Origin: Actinomycetes bacterium
GTDB taxonomy: Bacteria; Actinomycetota; Actinomycetes; Actinomycetales; Microbacteriaceae
Direction: 5' to 3'
NCBI GenBank assembly: GCA_029777095.1
Contig: JAKOTS010000047.1
Location: 1 to 64,000 of the forward strand
DNA: 64,000 nucleotides
Shown: positions 1-9,284 of the stretch, in pieces
How the letters are laid out: the number at the start of each line of letters is the position of its first letter
Numbering within the stretch: the stretch's first letter is position 1
Notes under the pieces: generated by a model
What the model saw: the letters and a program-made list of their open reading frames with translations, nothing else
Database searches by the model: none
What the model was told of the DNA's origin: nothing
Program-made: the position numbers and the translations under genes

Positions 1-1685
1 AAGTCCTGGCGAAGCGGACTCTTGATGAGGGTCTTGCAGACGACCTCGCCGAAACGACCCGTGACCTCCGCCGTCTGATCACCGTCTCCATCGGGGGCGT
101 GACCAAGCCTCGGCTGACGCTCGGCGCTGAACTCGATGCATTCTTCCGCGACTATGTTCTCGGGGACGAGGTGCCGTACGACAACGTGATGCTGGAAGGG
201 CAGCGTCGGCTGTTGGCTGCATCGAGGTTTTTTGCCGAGCAGATCGATTCCGTTGTCGCGGGCGTATCCGATGAGACGGCAGCTCGCAGACTCATTGATC
301 TGCGGGCGCGGGCGTGCTTCCAACTCGGTTTCCTCGTCTACTCCGTCACGAGCGTTGCGGAGGTTGGTGTTCTGTTCGAGACGCTCAACGAGCGAGGCCA
401 ATCGCTCTCGGAGCTGGAGAAGGTAAAGAACTACCTCCTCTACATGGCGCGGCAACTGCCGGATGCAAGGCAAGACGAGTTGGTCAACCGAATCAACACG
501 TCGTGGTCGACGATCTTCTCCAATCTTGCGAACATTCGGGTGTCCGACGACGCGCTTCTTCGATCGCATTGGCTTGCGACCCGGAATCCGAACTCACGGG
601 CATGGCGGGGAACGACGTCGGTAAAGGATGCGTTCCCGCGGTCTAAGTACGTTTCGGGGAGCGTCCGGCTGGTTCCTGAAGGGGATGCTGGGTCGGAAGC
701 GACTGAGGAGGCATGGCAGTCGCTGTATGACGACGTCACGGACTATGTCCGCACCCTTGCGAAGTCTTCGGCATTCATGCTCGATCTCTACACGCCTGAC
801 GCAAACTACGCCTCGTTCGATCGCGACGACGCTGCGCGAACGAGGCGGTACTCGGCGGCCCTTGCTCGCAGCGGTAACGTCGCCAACTTCACGCCATTGC
901 TGCTCGCGGCGCGGCTATCTCATCCTGAGGACGGTCGCCTGTACGCCGAGGTGGTAGAGCTGAGCGAGAAGTTCTCTGCGCGGGCGTACGCGATCTGCGC
1001 TCTCCGCTCGAATGCCGGGCAACCCGCGGTCGCATCCGCTGCTTACGACCTCTATCAAGGGGCCGATCCACGAGGAACCCTCGATCGCATCGCTGCGAAA
1101 CTGTGGTGGTTGGCGCCGGACGACGCGGTCCGAGCGAACTTTGGTCCTCAGATCAACTGGTACGACCGGCGAAGCCATAAATACGTCCTCTACGAGTACG
1201 AGCTGGCGCTGTCGAAAAACACGAGCGATCTACGCCCGTTCAGCGACTTCCGAGACACGGGTTCGCGAAAGACCACCGAGCACGTGCTACCCCAGAACCC
1301 CGCAGCCGATAGTGATTGGTGGGACTACTTCGATCGAGATGAGCATCGACGGTTGCTCAACGGAGTCGGGAACCTCGTCCTCACCTATGACAACTCCTAC
1401 TACTCAAACCATGAGTACTCGGTGAAACGCGGCGCACCCGGGCAGGAGACGCCCCGATGCTTCTTTAGCCTGCCCGCGCTCGCCCGCGAGCACGAGATTG
1501 CGCAGCGCTTCGAAACTTGGACCCCTGAGGCGATCGAACAGCGTCGGCTCGCCGTTATGGAGTGGGCGTTGCAGAGGTGGAGCATCACGCCGCCGTCCAA
1601 CGACGAGGGCCCCCAAGACGACGAAATAGACGAGTTGCTAGACGACGCGCAGTCTCTCGATGACGCGCCGTTGGAACTCTCGTGA
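1..1685 (+). CDS. GmrSD-like DUF262/DUF1524 restriction protein, 5' end missing
   Basis: The frame is open to the left edge (codons from base 3), so this is the C-terminal 560 or so residues of a larger protein. The DUF262 signature FETLNERGQSLSELEKVKNY lies at about 375-434, and a DUF1524 HNH-like motif TEHVLPQNP lies at about 1275-1301, followed by GNLVLTYDN. In GmrSD-family type IV restriction enzymes DUF262 couples NTP hydrolysis to a DUF1524 nuclease that cuts modified DNA; that role is inferred here from the motifs. The DGQQR-type N-terminal motif of DUF262 would lie outside the window. The stop is 15 bases before the next start, pointing to one operon with the GTPase genes. The next gene could therefore be a functional partner rather than a bystander. 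Confidence 0.8.
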   Translation, partial: VLAKRTLDEGLADDLAETTRDLRRLITVSIGGVTKPRLTLGAELDAFFRDYVLGDEVPYDNVMLEGQRRLLAASRFFAEQIDSVVAGVSDETAARRLIDLRARACFQLGFLVYSVTSVAEVGVLFETLNERGQSLSELEKVKNYLLYMARQLPDARQDELVNRINTSWSTIFSNLANIRVSDDALLRSHWLATRNPNSRAWRGTTSVKDAFPRSKYVSGSVRLVPEGDAGSEATEEAWQSLYDDVTDYVRTLAKSSAFMLDLYTPDANYASFDRDDAARTRRYSAALARSGNVANFTPLLLAARLSHPEDGRLYAEVVELSEKFSARAYAICALRSNAGQPAVASAAYDLYQGADPRGTLDRIAAKLWWLAPDDAVRANFGPQINWYDRRSHKYVLYEYELALSKNTSDLRPFSDFRDTGSRKTTEHVLPQNPAADSDWWDYFDRDEHRRLLNGVGNLVLTYDNSYYSNHEYSVKRGAPGQETPRCFFSLPALAREHEIAQRFETWTPEAIEQRRLAVMEWALQRWSITPPSNDEGPQDDEIDELLDDAQSLDDAPLELS

Positions 1686-1700
1686 TCGATTGCCTGAGCG

Positions 1701-4700
1701 ATGCGAGATCATGTCGCAGCGTCCGGAGCGACGCAGCCCATGACGAGTTCTGAGTTGACGGCCTCGCCTCACGCCGGTCCTTATGGAGCAGCCGTTGCCC
1801 CGGATCTGACTAGTGCGGTGATCAACGCTGTCCAGGCCGGGGCGGACGAACTGGAGCGCTTGGACGGGATCGCAGCTCATGCAGAGACTCGTCTACGCGG
1901 CGCGTGGCAGATCTTGTCCTCTGGCCGGAACGCGGAGGCGAAGGGCGATGATCGATTCTTCGCTCTCCTTGACAGCGTCGTCAGCGACCTAACGAGCAGA
2001 TTGAGCGAGAGTCGTCGTGTTGCTTCGACGTTCAACATCGTGTTCTTCGGGCGAACCGGCGCAGGAAAGAGCACGCTCCTTTCGGCGCTCGGTGGATTGA
2101 ACGGTGAGCTCGTCTCAAATGGCGTCAGCGACTTCACAACCGAGGTGCGGGCGCTCGACTGGCAGAGTTGCCGTCTGTACGACACTCCAGGGATCAATGG
2201 GTGGGGCAGAACGCGCTCTCGGCCGGACCTGGAGAGAACCGCGCGTGAGGCAATTCAAGTTGCAGACGTCGTTCTGCTTTGTTTCGACAGTCAGGGCCCG
2301 CAGGCTTCAGAGTTCGGCAAGGTAGCAGAGTGGGTGCTTGCGTACGGGAAGCCGGCCGTCGCCGTTCTCAACATGCGAAATCCGATGTGGCGACATTTTG
2401 TGCGAGCCTCCAGCGCGCAACGCAAGGGCCTCAGCCAGACCGCGCGGCAACACGCAGACACGATCGGAAGCGAACTCGAAGCGATCGGACTTTACGGAGT
2501 GCCTGTCGTCGCCGTCCATTCCAAACGTGCCCTCTTCGCTCGCGCGTCAGTACCATTTCTGGCTCCGGCGGCTGTGGAACTCGAGAAGGAACGATCGGCG
2601 CACGGAGTCGACCGTTTGGATCGGTGGTCAAACCTCCCTCTACTCGAAGAGTTGATCGCTGCGTGCATCCGAGAAGGCGCAGGCGACCTACGACTGGCCG
2701 CCTTGCGGGAGGGATTTCAAGCGAGGCTGATCGAGCTGGCGGATGAACTCGAGCTGGTGGCAGAGGAGCAACAACAACGTGGAGTGGTCGTCGAACGGGC
2801 GATAGCCGCGTGGCTAAACGTGCTGGGATACCCAGAGCCGCCCGCGGAAGGTAGTGATCTCCTCAGGGAGCTCGAGTCCGCTCGAGGCGAACCTTTCACT
2901 GCGCCGGTGTCGGGTCGGCTCGAGGGCCATGTCAGGCACCTGCTGAGATCTCACCTCTACCCTCATCGAACGAAGTCCCTTCGCGCTGCGGAAAACCTCA
3001 TCCTCGACGCCTTTGCGGACCAACGGGTCGTCACCGAGGAAGAGCTTGAGGACCACGTCTTCGACTCAACGGCTCTCGACAAGTCTCTCGTGAAGGTTGC
3101 GAAGAAGGCTGGTGAGTTTCTGTCTAACAATCTCGGTCTAGCCAGGATCGACGCGCGGGTCGATCTCGATCTCATCGACCGTTCGCCCTTTACGATTCGC
3201 GGGAATGCCGCTCGCGGTCAGCGCTGGAGCGCGAACGTACTGCGTGCGCTGGGGATGTTCGGTGGTGCGGCCAGCGCGACTCTCGGGATCCTCGCGGTGA
3301 CAAACATCTGGAATCCCGTGGGCTGGGTAGCCGCCGTTGTCCTGGTCGGGACCGGTGCTGTGAGCGCACTTGTGAACTTTTTCGGGAGGAGGACCCGAAA
3401 AGGCGCGGAGTCGCGGCGAGTGACGGCACGGGCATTTGCCGTAGCCGGAGCGCGCTCCACCGTGAACGCGTTCTATGACATGTGTGAGGCGCGGCAACTC
3501 GAGGTCATCTTGGCGAGATCGCGGGAGAGTGCTGCGGCGCTGCTGAACGAGTCGCTGACGGACGCGTTGCACACGCGCATGGGTTGCACGATGCTCAAGG
3601 CCGAGTCGGTTTGGATGCGCGGGCAGGCGCAGAATCAGCCGCAGACTGCATCGGCGAGCGAGGTGATTCGACGAGCGGGAGCTCGGGTGCTCTCACAAGT
3701 AGACGGCTGGGATCCGCCATCCCTGGAAGCCCTGCTCCTCGGTGAGGACTGGATCATCGACGAAATGCAGGAAGCTTCGCCCGCGCGGATCTCACAGCTC
3801 GACCACCGGCGGTACACGGAAGCCACAGAACAGGGTCAGTCAGGGCTTTCCGAGTTCCTGCACCTGGATCGAGCCTCGGGTGACCCAGGATTGATCAGGC
3901 GCTGGCTCGAGGGCGCCTCGGCGGCAGCCTCTATCAGTCCGCAAGAGCGAGCGGAACTGGACGCTGCTCGCTTGCTACTTGACACCCCGCCCAACGTCGT
4001 GGTTCTCGGTGACTATAGCTCCGGCAAGACCAGTCTGATCAAGAGACTCCTTGCGGATGCCGGCACGGAGACACCCGCGGCACTAGGTGTGGCTGCGGGC
4101 AGTGCAACGAGCGAAGCCAGCCGCTATCCGTTCGGGGCTGTGGTCCTCGTCGACGTGCCGGGCTTTCAGAGTGGAAGAAGCGACCACGATGCCGTGGCGG
4201 CGGACGCTACGAGGGATGCTGCGCTGGTGATTGTGGTGTTGCATGTCAATCTGCTGATCGGCGACACCACGCGGTTGGAGCGTCTCCTCCTGGGCGATGA
4301 GTCGAGGGTGGGGCTAGCTCCCCACACGATCTACGTGATCGGCCGGATCGATGAGATCGGCGTAGATCCGCAACTCTCAGCTCGTGATTTCCTCGCGCGA
4401 CGTGGGCGCAAGGTTGACGAGCTGCTCAGCATCCTCAGATCCCGCGGCCTCGACGTCCGGGCCGGACGCGTACTGCCAGTGGCCGCCGACCCCTATGGGC
4501 TCGTTTCCGACCGGACTCCGGTTGGGCGCGAGGACTACGACTCTGTAAACCGACTCTGGGACGGCATCGCCGCGCTCAGCGAGCCACTGCTTGCGCTCGA
4601 ACATAAGTCGGCCGTTGGTCTGGCCGCGAGTGCAGCATTGGACCGAGGACGATCGGCTCTGCGTTCCGCTCATTGTCGGCTCCAAGCGGAAGTAATTGAT

Positions 4701-5579
4701 CTCGAGCTCGCTCTCACGATCTCGGCTCGTCTGGAGCAAGTCCTGGAGACATCACTTGCCGAGCTGAAGCTGCTGACACAGTCAGTCGAGAGGCGCATTA
4801 GGCGGGTAGTTGACGACCATGCGAACGAAATGCTAGCTGAGGCGCTCGGGGCGGGCCCGGCCGAGGTGAACGCAATGTCGAAACGGCTGAAGACGTGGTG
4901 GGAGGACCCCCGCTTGGATAGCGCGATGCAGTCTTTGCAAACTGCGGTTGACCGCGACATCGCCGACTGGTGGAAGCGCCATTCTTCCGAGTTGGAGCGA
5001 GAGCTTCGCCGATTCGAGTTTGTAATGAAGCAACAAGACCTGCCCGATTCCGGTGAGGGTGTCGCCGACGTTCTTGGCGCGGGTATCGGCATGGCTGCTG
5101 GAGTAATCAAGGGCGCCCATGGTGTCGGAAAGGCAATCGGCAACCGCGATGCGGTCTACGCGATCGGTAAGGCCCTTCGATTCAAGTTCAAGCCCTGGGG
5201 TGCCGTAAAGCTAGGCGCGAAGGTGGGAAAAGCGGCTGCCGTACTTGGGGTCGTCGCTGTTGCGTTCGACATCGCAGATTTCGTAAACGACCAGGTTCAG
5301 CAGGAGAAGCGCGAGCAAGCGAGGAAGGCCGCAGGAGAACACATCCGCTCGACGGCCGACGTAGTTGTGGCTGACCTGCTGGCGCAAGACGGCGGGCCGA
5401 TGGAGTACTTGAGGCAGAGCGAGCGTGAGTTTGTCGCGCAGCTCAAGCAACTGCAACGCGAGTCAGCAGTCCAACGGGACACGGTGTTGGGGACTTTGAG
5501 AGACCTCGACGAGGTCGAGGCCATTCAAGTCGGCGGGGAAGAGCTGGCTGACGTGCGCATAGAGAGAGTGATGAGATGA
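1701..5579 (+). CDS. dynamin-like protein with two GTPase domains
   Basis: This 1292-residue protein carries two P-loops: GRTGAGKS at residues 117-124 and GDYSSGKT at 770-777. Each is followed by a DxPG-type switch motif (YDTPGINGWG; LVDVPGFQSG). Neither has a standard NKxD; NMRN follows the first and GRID the second. A strongly hydrophobic hairpin spans about 516-561, helical charged segments follow each GTPase domain, and a Gly/Ala-rich amphipathic region lies near the C-terminus. This layout fits bacterial dynamin-like proteins that tubulate or fuse membranes, several of which act against phage or in membrane repair; the exact role is inferred. The ATG at 1701 lacks a clear ribosome site; an in-frame ATG at 1740 is an alternative. 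The stop overlaps the next start as ATGA. Confidence 0.8.
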   Translation: MRDHVAASGATQPMTSSELTASPHAGPYGAAVAPDLTSAVINAVQAGADELERLDGIAAHAETRLRGAWQILSSGRNAEAKGDDRFFALLDSVVSDLTSRLSESRRVASTFNIVFFGRTGAGKSTLLSALGGLNGELVSNGVSDFTTEVRALDWQSCRLYDTPGINGWGRTRSRPDLERTAREAIQVADVVLLCFDSQGPQASEFGKVAEWVLAYGKPAVAVLNMRNPMWRHFVRASSAQRKGLSQTARQHADTIGSELEAIGLYGVPVVAVHSKRALFARASVPFLAPAAVELEKERSAHGVDRLDRWSNLPLLEELIAACIREGAGDLRLAALREGFQARLIELADELELVAEEQQQRGVVVERAIAAWLNVLGYPEPPAEGSDLLRELESARGEPFTAPVSGRLEGHVRHLLRSHLYPHRTKSLRAAENLILDAFADQRVVTEEELEDHVFDSTALDKSLVKVAKKAGEFLSNNLGLARIDARVDLDLIDRSPFTIRGNAARGQRWSANVLRALGMFGGAASATLGILAVTNIWNPVGWVAAVVLVGTGAVSALVNFFGRRTRKGAESRRVTARAFAVAGARSTVNAFYDMCEARQLEVILARSRESAAALLNESLTDALHTRMGCTMLKAESVWMRGQAQNQPQTASASEVIRRAGARVLSQVDGWDPPSLEALLLGEDWIIDEMQEASPARISQLDHRRYTEATEQGQSGLSEFLHLDRASGDPGLIRRWLEGASAAASISPQERAELDAARLLLDTPPNVVVLGDYSSGKTSLIKRLLADAGTETPAALGVAAGSATSEASRYPFGAVVLVDVPGFQSGRSDHDAVAADATRDAALVIVVLHVNLLIGDTTRLERLLLGDESRVGLAPHTIYVIGRIDEIGVDPQLSARDFLARRGRKVDELLSILRSRGLDVRAGRVLPVAADPYGLVSDRTPVGREDYDSVNRLWDGIAALSEPLLALEHKSAVGLAASAALDRGRSALRSAHCRLQAEVIDLELALTISARLEQVLETSLAELKLLTQSVERRIRRVVDDHANEMLAEALGAGPAEVNAMSKRLKTWWEDPRLDSAMQSLQTAVDRDIADWWKRHSSELERELRRFEFVMKQQDLPDSGEGVADVLGAGIGMAAGVIKGAHGVGKAIGNRDAVYAIGKALRFKFKPWGAVKLGAKVGKAAAVLGVVAVAFDIADFVNDQVQQEKREQARKAAGEHIRSTADVVVADLLAQDGGPMEYLRQSEREFVAQLKQLQRESAVQRDTVLGTLRDLDEVEAIQVGGEELADVRIERVMR

Positions 5580-7213
5580 CACCAACTTCAATCGAGGCAT
5601 TCCGTTCGTGGTTGAGGGAGGTGTCTGGAGACGAACTCATCGAGCAGCTCAACTTGGTATGGGCCGACTTCGCGGGACGAAAGCAACCCGTCGTCACCCT
5701 GTTCGGAGCGTTCGATACTGGCAAGAGTTCGATCTTGCGGCGCCTCCTCGTGGATTCGAACCATCCGCTTCCAGAGTGGCTAACCACTAGCGCGCGACAT
5801 GAGACGTTCGATAGCCAGCTCATTGACGTCGAAGGATACGCAGTCCGCGACACCCCGGGTTTGTCTCCGGAAGGCACGGACGCCCGATCGCTCGAAAACA
5901 CGCGAGTTGCACGCGAGAGCTTGGGACTGACCGATGTGCTGACATTGACGCTCAATCCCCAGCTCGCCACTGGGGAACGCGAAGAACTCATCGAGATTCT
6001 CTCGGACGAGTGGCCAACGTCCAGCGTCTGGTTTCTCATCTCCCGGGCTGACGAGGGTGGCGTCGACCCAACGCTCGACCCCACGGGCTTCGATGAGTGG
6101 AGTCAACGCAAGCGGGAGGAGCTCAAGCACTCGCTGAACTTGGCGGACGATGTCCCTATCTACGTGGTGGTTCCGGACTACGGTCAGATCGCTGCGTTCG
6201 AAGCGGATCCCGAGCCGAGCATCTGGGACGATTCTCGTCAGTGGGACGGAATGGATGGACTGCGAACGGCCCTTGAAGCCCTCGCTGATGAAGACCTCCG
6301 TGTGTCGCGGAAGGCAGCCGAGCGTCGATTCTGGCGCGGCGCGGTGAACGAACGACTGGAGGATGTTCGCCGCAAGCTCGCAAACCTGGCGACATCACGC
6401 GACACCGCGACCACCTCGCTCCAGAAGAGAGACGTTTTCTTGAAGCATCTGGACTCGCTCCTAGACGCAGCCGAGGTCTCAATCGAAGGGACAGTCGAGG
6501 ACGCGATTCGGCGGGTACTGGTCAGCCCCCAAATCGATGCTTCATCGATCCAGAACACCGTCGACCCGGTCCTCGAAGAGTGGTGGCACGAGCAGCAGGC
6601 GGAGCTGTCACGGATCAGACAAGACTCGACGCGCACGTTCGATCAGCAACGCGAAGGGCGCGCGTGGAGCACTTTTGAGTCTCTCTACTCCACCCGCCTC
6701 GGGTCAGCGCCTGAGGGCATCCCCGCTGCACAGATCTTCACTCCCCGATTCGACAAGCTTGGTCGTAAGGCTGTGGACGGGCTTAAGGCAGCGGATGCCG
6801 TCCGCAAAGCTCAACGAAAGGTCAAGAAGCCAGCCGAGGCGGCTGAAGTTGCCGAGTCGACTCTCGACTTGGGACAGTTCGCGGGTATCGGTGCGGCGGC
6901 GCTTCCGTTCGTCGTAGAACTCGCCGGGGTCGTCGAGGACATAGTCCAGACGAGCATTGAGAAGGCGCGCCAACGCGCTCGACGGCAGCAGCTCGAGACC
7001 GAGGTCTCTCGCATCGTGAAGGACGCGGCCAAGAACGCCATGAAGAGACTCGCGCCAGACATCGAGACACTTCGGCAGGAGATCTCCGCGCAGACCATCG
7101 GGCAACATGAGGTAGACGATCTCGATGCAGCCGTTGATATGGCCACCAAGATCGTAGCTCGAGGGGACGAACTCGTCTCCGTGGGCCGCGAGCGACCGAA
7201 GTCTTTCCAGTGA
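5576..7213 (+). CDS. second dynamin-like GTPase
   Basis: This 545-residue protein has one N-terminal GTPase domain: P-loop GAFDTGKS at residues 44-51, switch motif RDTPGLSPEG, and SRAD in the position of the base-specificity motif. The rest is mainly charged helix with a short hydrophobic stretch near GIGAALPFVVELAG, followed by an Arg/Gln-rich helix. Its start overlaps the stop of the two-domain GTPase gene by four bases, so translation is probably coupled. Bacterial dynamin-like proteins often act as unequal pairs, for example LeoB/LeoC or DynA/DynB, and this gene would be the small partner. No catalytic domain other than the GTPase was recognised. Confidence 0.78.
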   Translation: MTPTSIEAFRSWLREVSGDELIEQLNLVWADFAGRKQPVVTLFGAFDTGKSSILRRLLVDSNHPLPEWLTTSARHETFDSQLIDVEGYAVRDTPGLSPEGTDARSLENTRVARESLGLTDVLTLTLNPQLATGEREELIEILSDEWPTSSVWFLISRADEGGVDPTLDPTGFDEWSQRKREELKHSLNLADDVPIYVVVPDYGQIAAFEADPEPSIWDDSRQWDGMDGLRTALEALADEDLRVSRKAAERRFWRGAVNERLEDVRRKLANLATSRDTATTSLQKRDVFLKHLDSLLDAAEVSIEGTVEDAIRRVLVSPQIDASSIQNTVDPVLEEWWHEQQAELSRIRQDSTRTFDQQREGRAWSTFESLYSTRLGSAPEGIPAAQIFTPRFDKLGRKAVDGLKAADAVRKAQRKVKKPAEAAEVAESTLDLGQFAGIGAAALPFVVELAGVVEDIVQTSIEKARQRARRQQLETEVSRIVKDAAKNAMKRLAPDIETLRQEISAQTIGQHEVDDLDAAVDMATKIVARGDELVSVGRERPKSFQ

Positions 7214-7214
7214 T

Positions 7215-8141
7215 TTGGCGTGCGCCGTGATCGACGCGTCAGAGGCCCAGGTCGGTTGCCGGCATTGCGGGCATTCGTTTTTTGGCCACTCGAAGCAATT
7301 CTTCGGGGGCATGCGATCGTACAACTGCCCCAATTGCAGCAAGCGAGTGGTGTATCCGCTCACTCGCGGTTGGCGCGCATTCTGGTGGGTGTTCGCCATC
7401 GTTACTGCGGCCGCGGGTGTGTGGGCGAACGTCACTCTGCACGAGGGATACTCTTGGGTTCCCGGGGGACTCGGGCTTCTCTCGTTTGTGGTGTTGTGTC
7501 TGGACGTGGGAGTGCGACGTCGAGTCGATGCCGCCGAGCGAGCTGCGCTCGTGTCGGCCGCAGCCGAGTCTGATACGCCCGCTTCGGCGCGTGTCGTCGC
7601 GGCTGTCTCAGCCCCACCCAGCTACATCGCCGGGCTAACCGTCGTCATCACTCTCGCGATGCTGTCGAGCGCGGTCGGGGCGCTGATCGTGGCGGGCCTG
7701 AACAACGCCTATTCCTACACGGTCGTTCTGCAAGAGGCTGAGCCAGCTACCACTCAGCCCGGGTTCGGCAGTTCCGTCAACCTGGCATCGGGTGGTGGCG
7801 ATCTCTGCGGCGACGGCGACGACTACACCGGGTGCCTCAACATGCACGTCGCTATGTACAACAGCGTCTGCGTAGGTGTCTCTCTGACGGCCACCGCTCA
7901 GTCGACGTGCTCATCGCTCTCTGCCTTCATTGAGGATGTCCGTATTCAGGCCGACGGCTGTGGCTCGGGATGTACAACTCAAGCGGATGAGCAAGGTCGC
8001 TGGGGGTGGGCCTACCTCCGCCCCGCGCCGGCGCCGACGATGGTGTCGAACGATAACGCGTTGCCAGAGCTCAGCTACGAGCGGTATTGCTTGTTCAGCC
8101 TTGGGCCGGTCCAGGTAGGAGACTGCGGGGAAACGTTCTAG
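7215..8141 (+). CDS. zinc-ribbon membrane protein
   Basis: The N-terminus has a CxxC...CxxC pair (CRHCGH and NCPNCSK) typical of a small zinc ribbon. Two hydrophobic helices follow at about residues 56-97, a third lies at about 140-165, and the remaining ~140 residues contain six or more Cys and would lie outside the membrane. The gene begins one base after the preceding GTPase stop (TTG at 7215; a GTG at 7227 is the alternative, and neither has a clear ribosome site). Its position as the last gene of the GmrSD-GTPase run suggests a membrane sensor or anchor for the GTPases. I do not recognise the C-terminal domain. Confidence 0.65.
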   Translation: MACAVIDASEAQVGCRHCGHSFFGHSKQFFGGMRSYNCPNCSKRVVYPLTRGWRAFWWVFAIVTAAAGVWANVTLHEGYSWVPGGLGLLSFVVLCLDVGVRRRVDAAERAALVSAAAESDTPASARVVAAVSAPPSYIAGLTVVITLAMLSSAVGALIVAGLNNAYSYTVVLQEAEPATTQPGFGSSVNLASGGGDLCGDGDDYTGCLNMHVAMYNSVCVGVSLTATAQSTCSSLSAFIEDVRIQADGCGSGCTTQADEQGRWGWAYLRPAPAPTMVSNDNALPELSYERYCLFSLGPVQVGDCGETF

Positions 8142-8199
8142 CAACGTCGGAGACCCGATTTCCAGTTGCTCGCAGACCGCGCCTATGCCAGTATCAGGT

Positions 8200-8358
8200 A
8201 TGACGATCAACGATCAGGCTGTGCAAGAGCTCGAGCGAGACCTCCAGCGGGCGAGAGCCGTCGTGGCGGCTGTCCCAACTCCCGCCGTTGGACGCCCCGA
8301 TGACGATTCACGAGACCCGGCGGATGCGGTCGGCCCAAGTGCGAACTGCTGCGCGTAG
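8200..8358 (+). CDS. candidate RiPP precursor peptide ending NCCA
   Basis: This short ORF (ATG 8200, TAG 8358) encodes 52 residues. The N-terminal half is an acidic amphipathic helix (QAVQELERDLQRAR), the middle is Pro/Asp-rich, and the last residues are GPSANCCA. A helical leader with a Cys-containing C-terminal core directly before a radical SAM gene is the usual arrangement for a radical-SAM-modified peptide. The stop is 11 bases before the radical SAM start at 8370. No database family was assigned, the ribosome site is weak (TCAGG just upstream), and the modification is unknown. Translation itself is inferred from context. Confidence 0.65.
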   Translation: MTINDQAVQELERDLQRARAVVAAVPTPAVGRPDDDSRDPADAVGPSANCCA

Positions 8359-8369
8359 CTGACCCTGCG

Positions 8370-9284
8370 TTGAGCGCTGTGGTCGCCTATCGCCCGTCGC
8401 TGTGGCTAGAGCTGATCGCGGACTGCAATCTCTCTTGCGACTTTTGCTACAACCCGTGGAGACCACGTGACAAGGCGGAAGCTCCGGGGTCTGTGAGCAG
8501 TGCAGAACTGCTCCAGATCGCTACTCGATTGAGTAGTCAAGTCGACTTCGAGTATGTCGCGCTGTCCGGCGGTGAACCCCTGATGTATGAGGGGCTTGAC
8601 GAGCTGATCGGCGGACTTGCGAAGTTGGGTCATTGGACTGTGCTAACCACGAACGGCACGATGCTCACCGCCACGAGGCTCAGAGAGCTACGCGAAGCGG
8701 GGCTCTCTTCGGTTCAAGTGTCCCTTACCTCGATCCGGGAGCGCGTGCATAATGAGCTCACTCGTTCCCATAGTTGGAAGTCGACGATCGCTGCCATAGC
8801 TCGAAGCGCGGTCAGCGGACTGCCCACCACGGTGGTGGTCACAGCAACAGCCGTCAATCTGCCTGACTTGGTTGCCACGGCCTCATTCTTGAGAGATTCG
8901 GGAGTGCACCGCGTGGTAATCAGCAGGCTTCAGCTGTCGGGATCCGCGATAGACAACGCCGATCGGCTAGATGCCGACAAGCTTGAAGTACTAGCTGCTA
9001 TCGATGCCGTCATCGCAGAAGTCGGTGCTGAAATGCGAGTCGACATTTCACCTCCGCTCGTTGGGCCACGTGATTCCGGGTGGCATCGTTGGGCAGTTGC
9101 GCCTGATGGAGTTCTCAAACTCTGCAATATGGCGTCGTCGCACTTAGGCGAGGTCACGTCGATGCCCGACGAGACCCTCGCAAGGATCAAGAACGACTGG
9201 TCTGTTGGCAATCTCGCTCCCTACGGTTCTTTCGCAGATACGTGTGGGTGTTTCGCTCGCCGGATGGAAGCCGCCCGCTCGTGA
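8370..9284 (+). CDS. radical SAM protein with twitch-like C-terminus
   Basis: The CxxxCxxC cluster site is C19, C23 and C26 (ADCNLSCDFCYNP), followed by GGEPL for SAM binding. The C-terminal part has LCNMASS and then TCGCF, the spaced Cys pattern of a shortened SPASM (twitch) domain that holds an auxiliary Fe-S cluster. This architecture is typical of enzymes that install C-C, C-S or epimerised residues in ribosomal peptides. The start is uncertain: TTG 8370 is used here, GTG 8379 is also possible, and neither has a good ribosome site, so coupling to the peptide ORF stop at 8358 is likely. The stop overlaps the methyltransferase start. Confidence 0.85.
   Translation: MSAVVAYRPSLWLELIADCNLSCDFCYNPWRPRDKAEAPGSVSSAELLQIATRLSSQVDFEYVALSGGEPLMYEGLDELIGGLAKLGHWTVLTTNGTMLTATRLRELREAGLSSVQVSLTSIRERVHNELTRSHSWKSTIAAIARSAVSGLPTTVVVTATAVNLPDLVATASFLRDSGVHRVVISRLQLSGSAIDNADRLDADKLEVLAAIDAVIAEVGAEMRVDISPPLVGPRDSGWHRWAVAPDGVLKLCNMASSHLGEVTSMPDETLARIKNDWSVGNLAPYGSFADTCGCFARRMEAARS

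Noticed and set aside
9242..9280. Longer N-terminus of the methyltransferase from GTG 9242
   Set aside because: It would overlap the radical SAM gene by 43 bases without a ribosome site; GTG 9281 overlaps the stop by four bases and has one.
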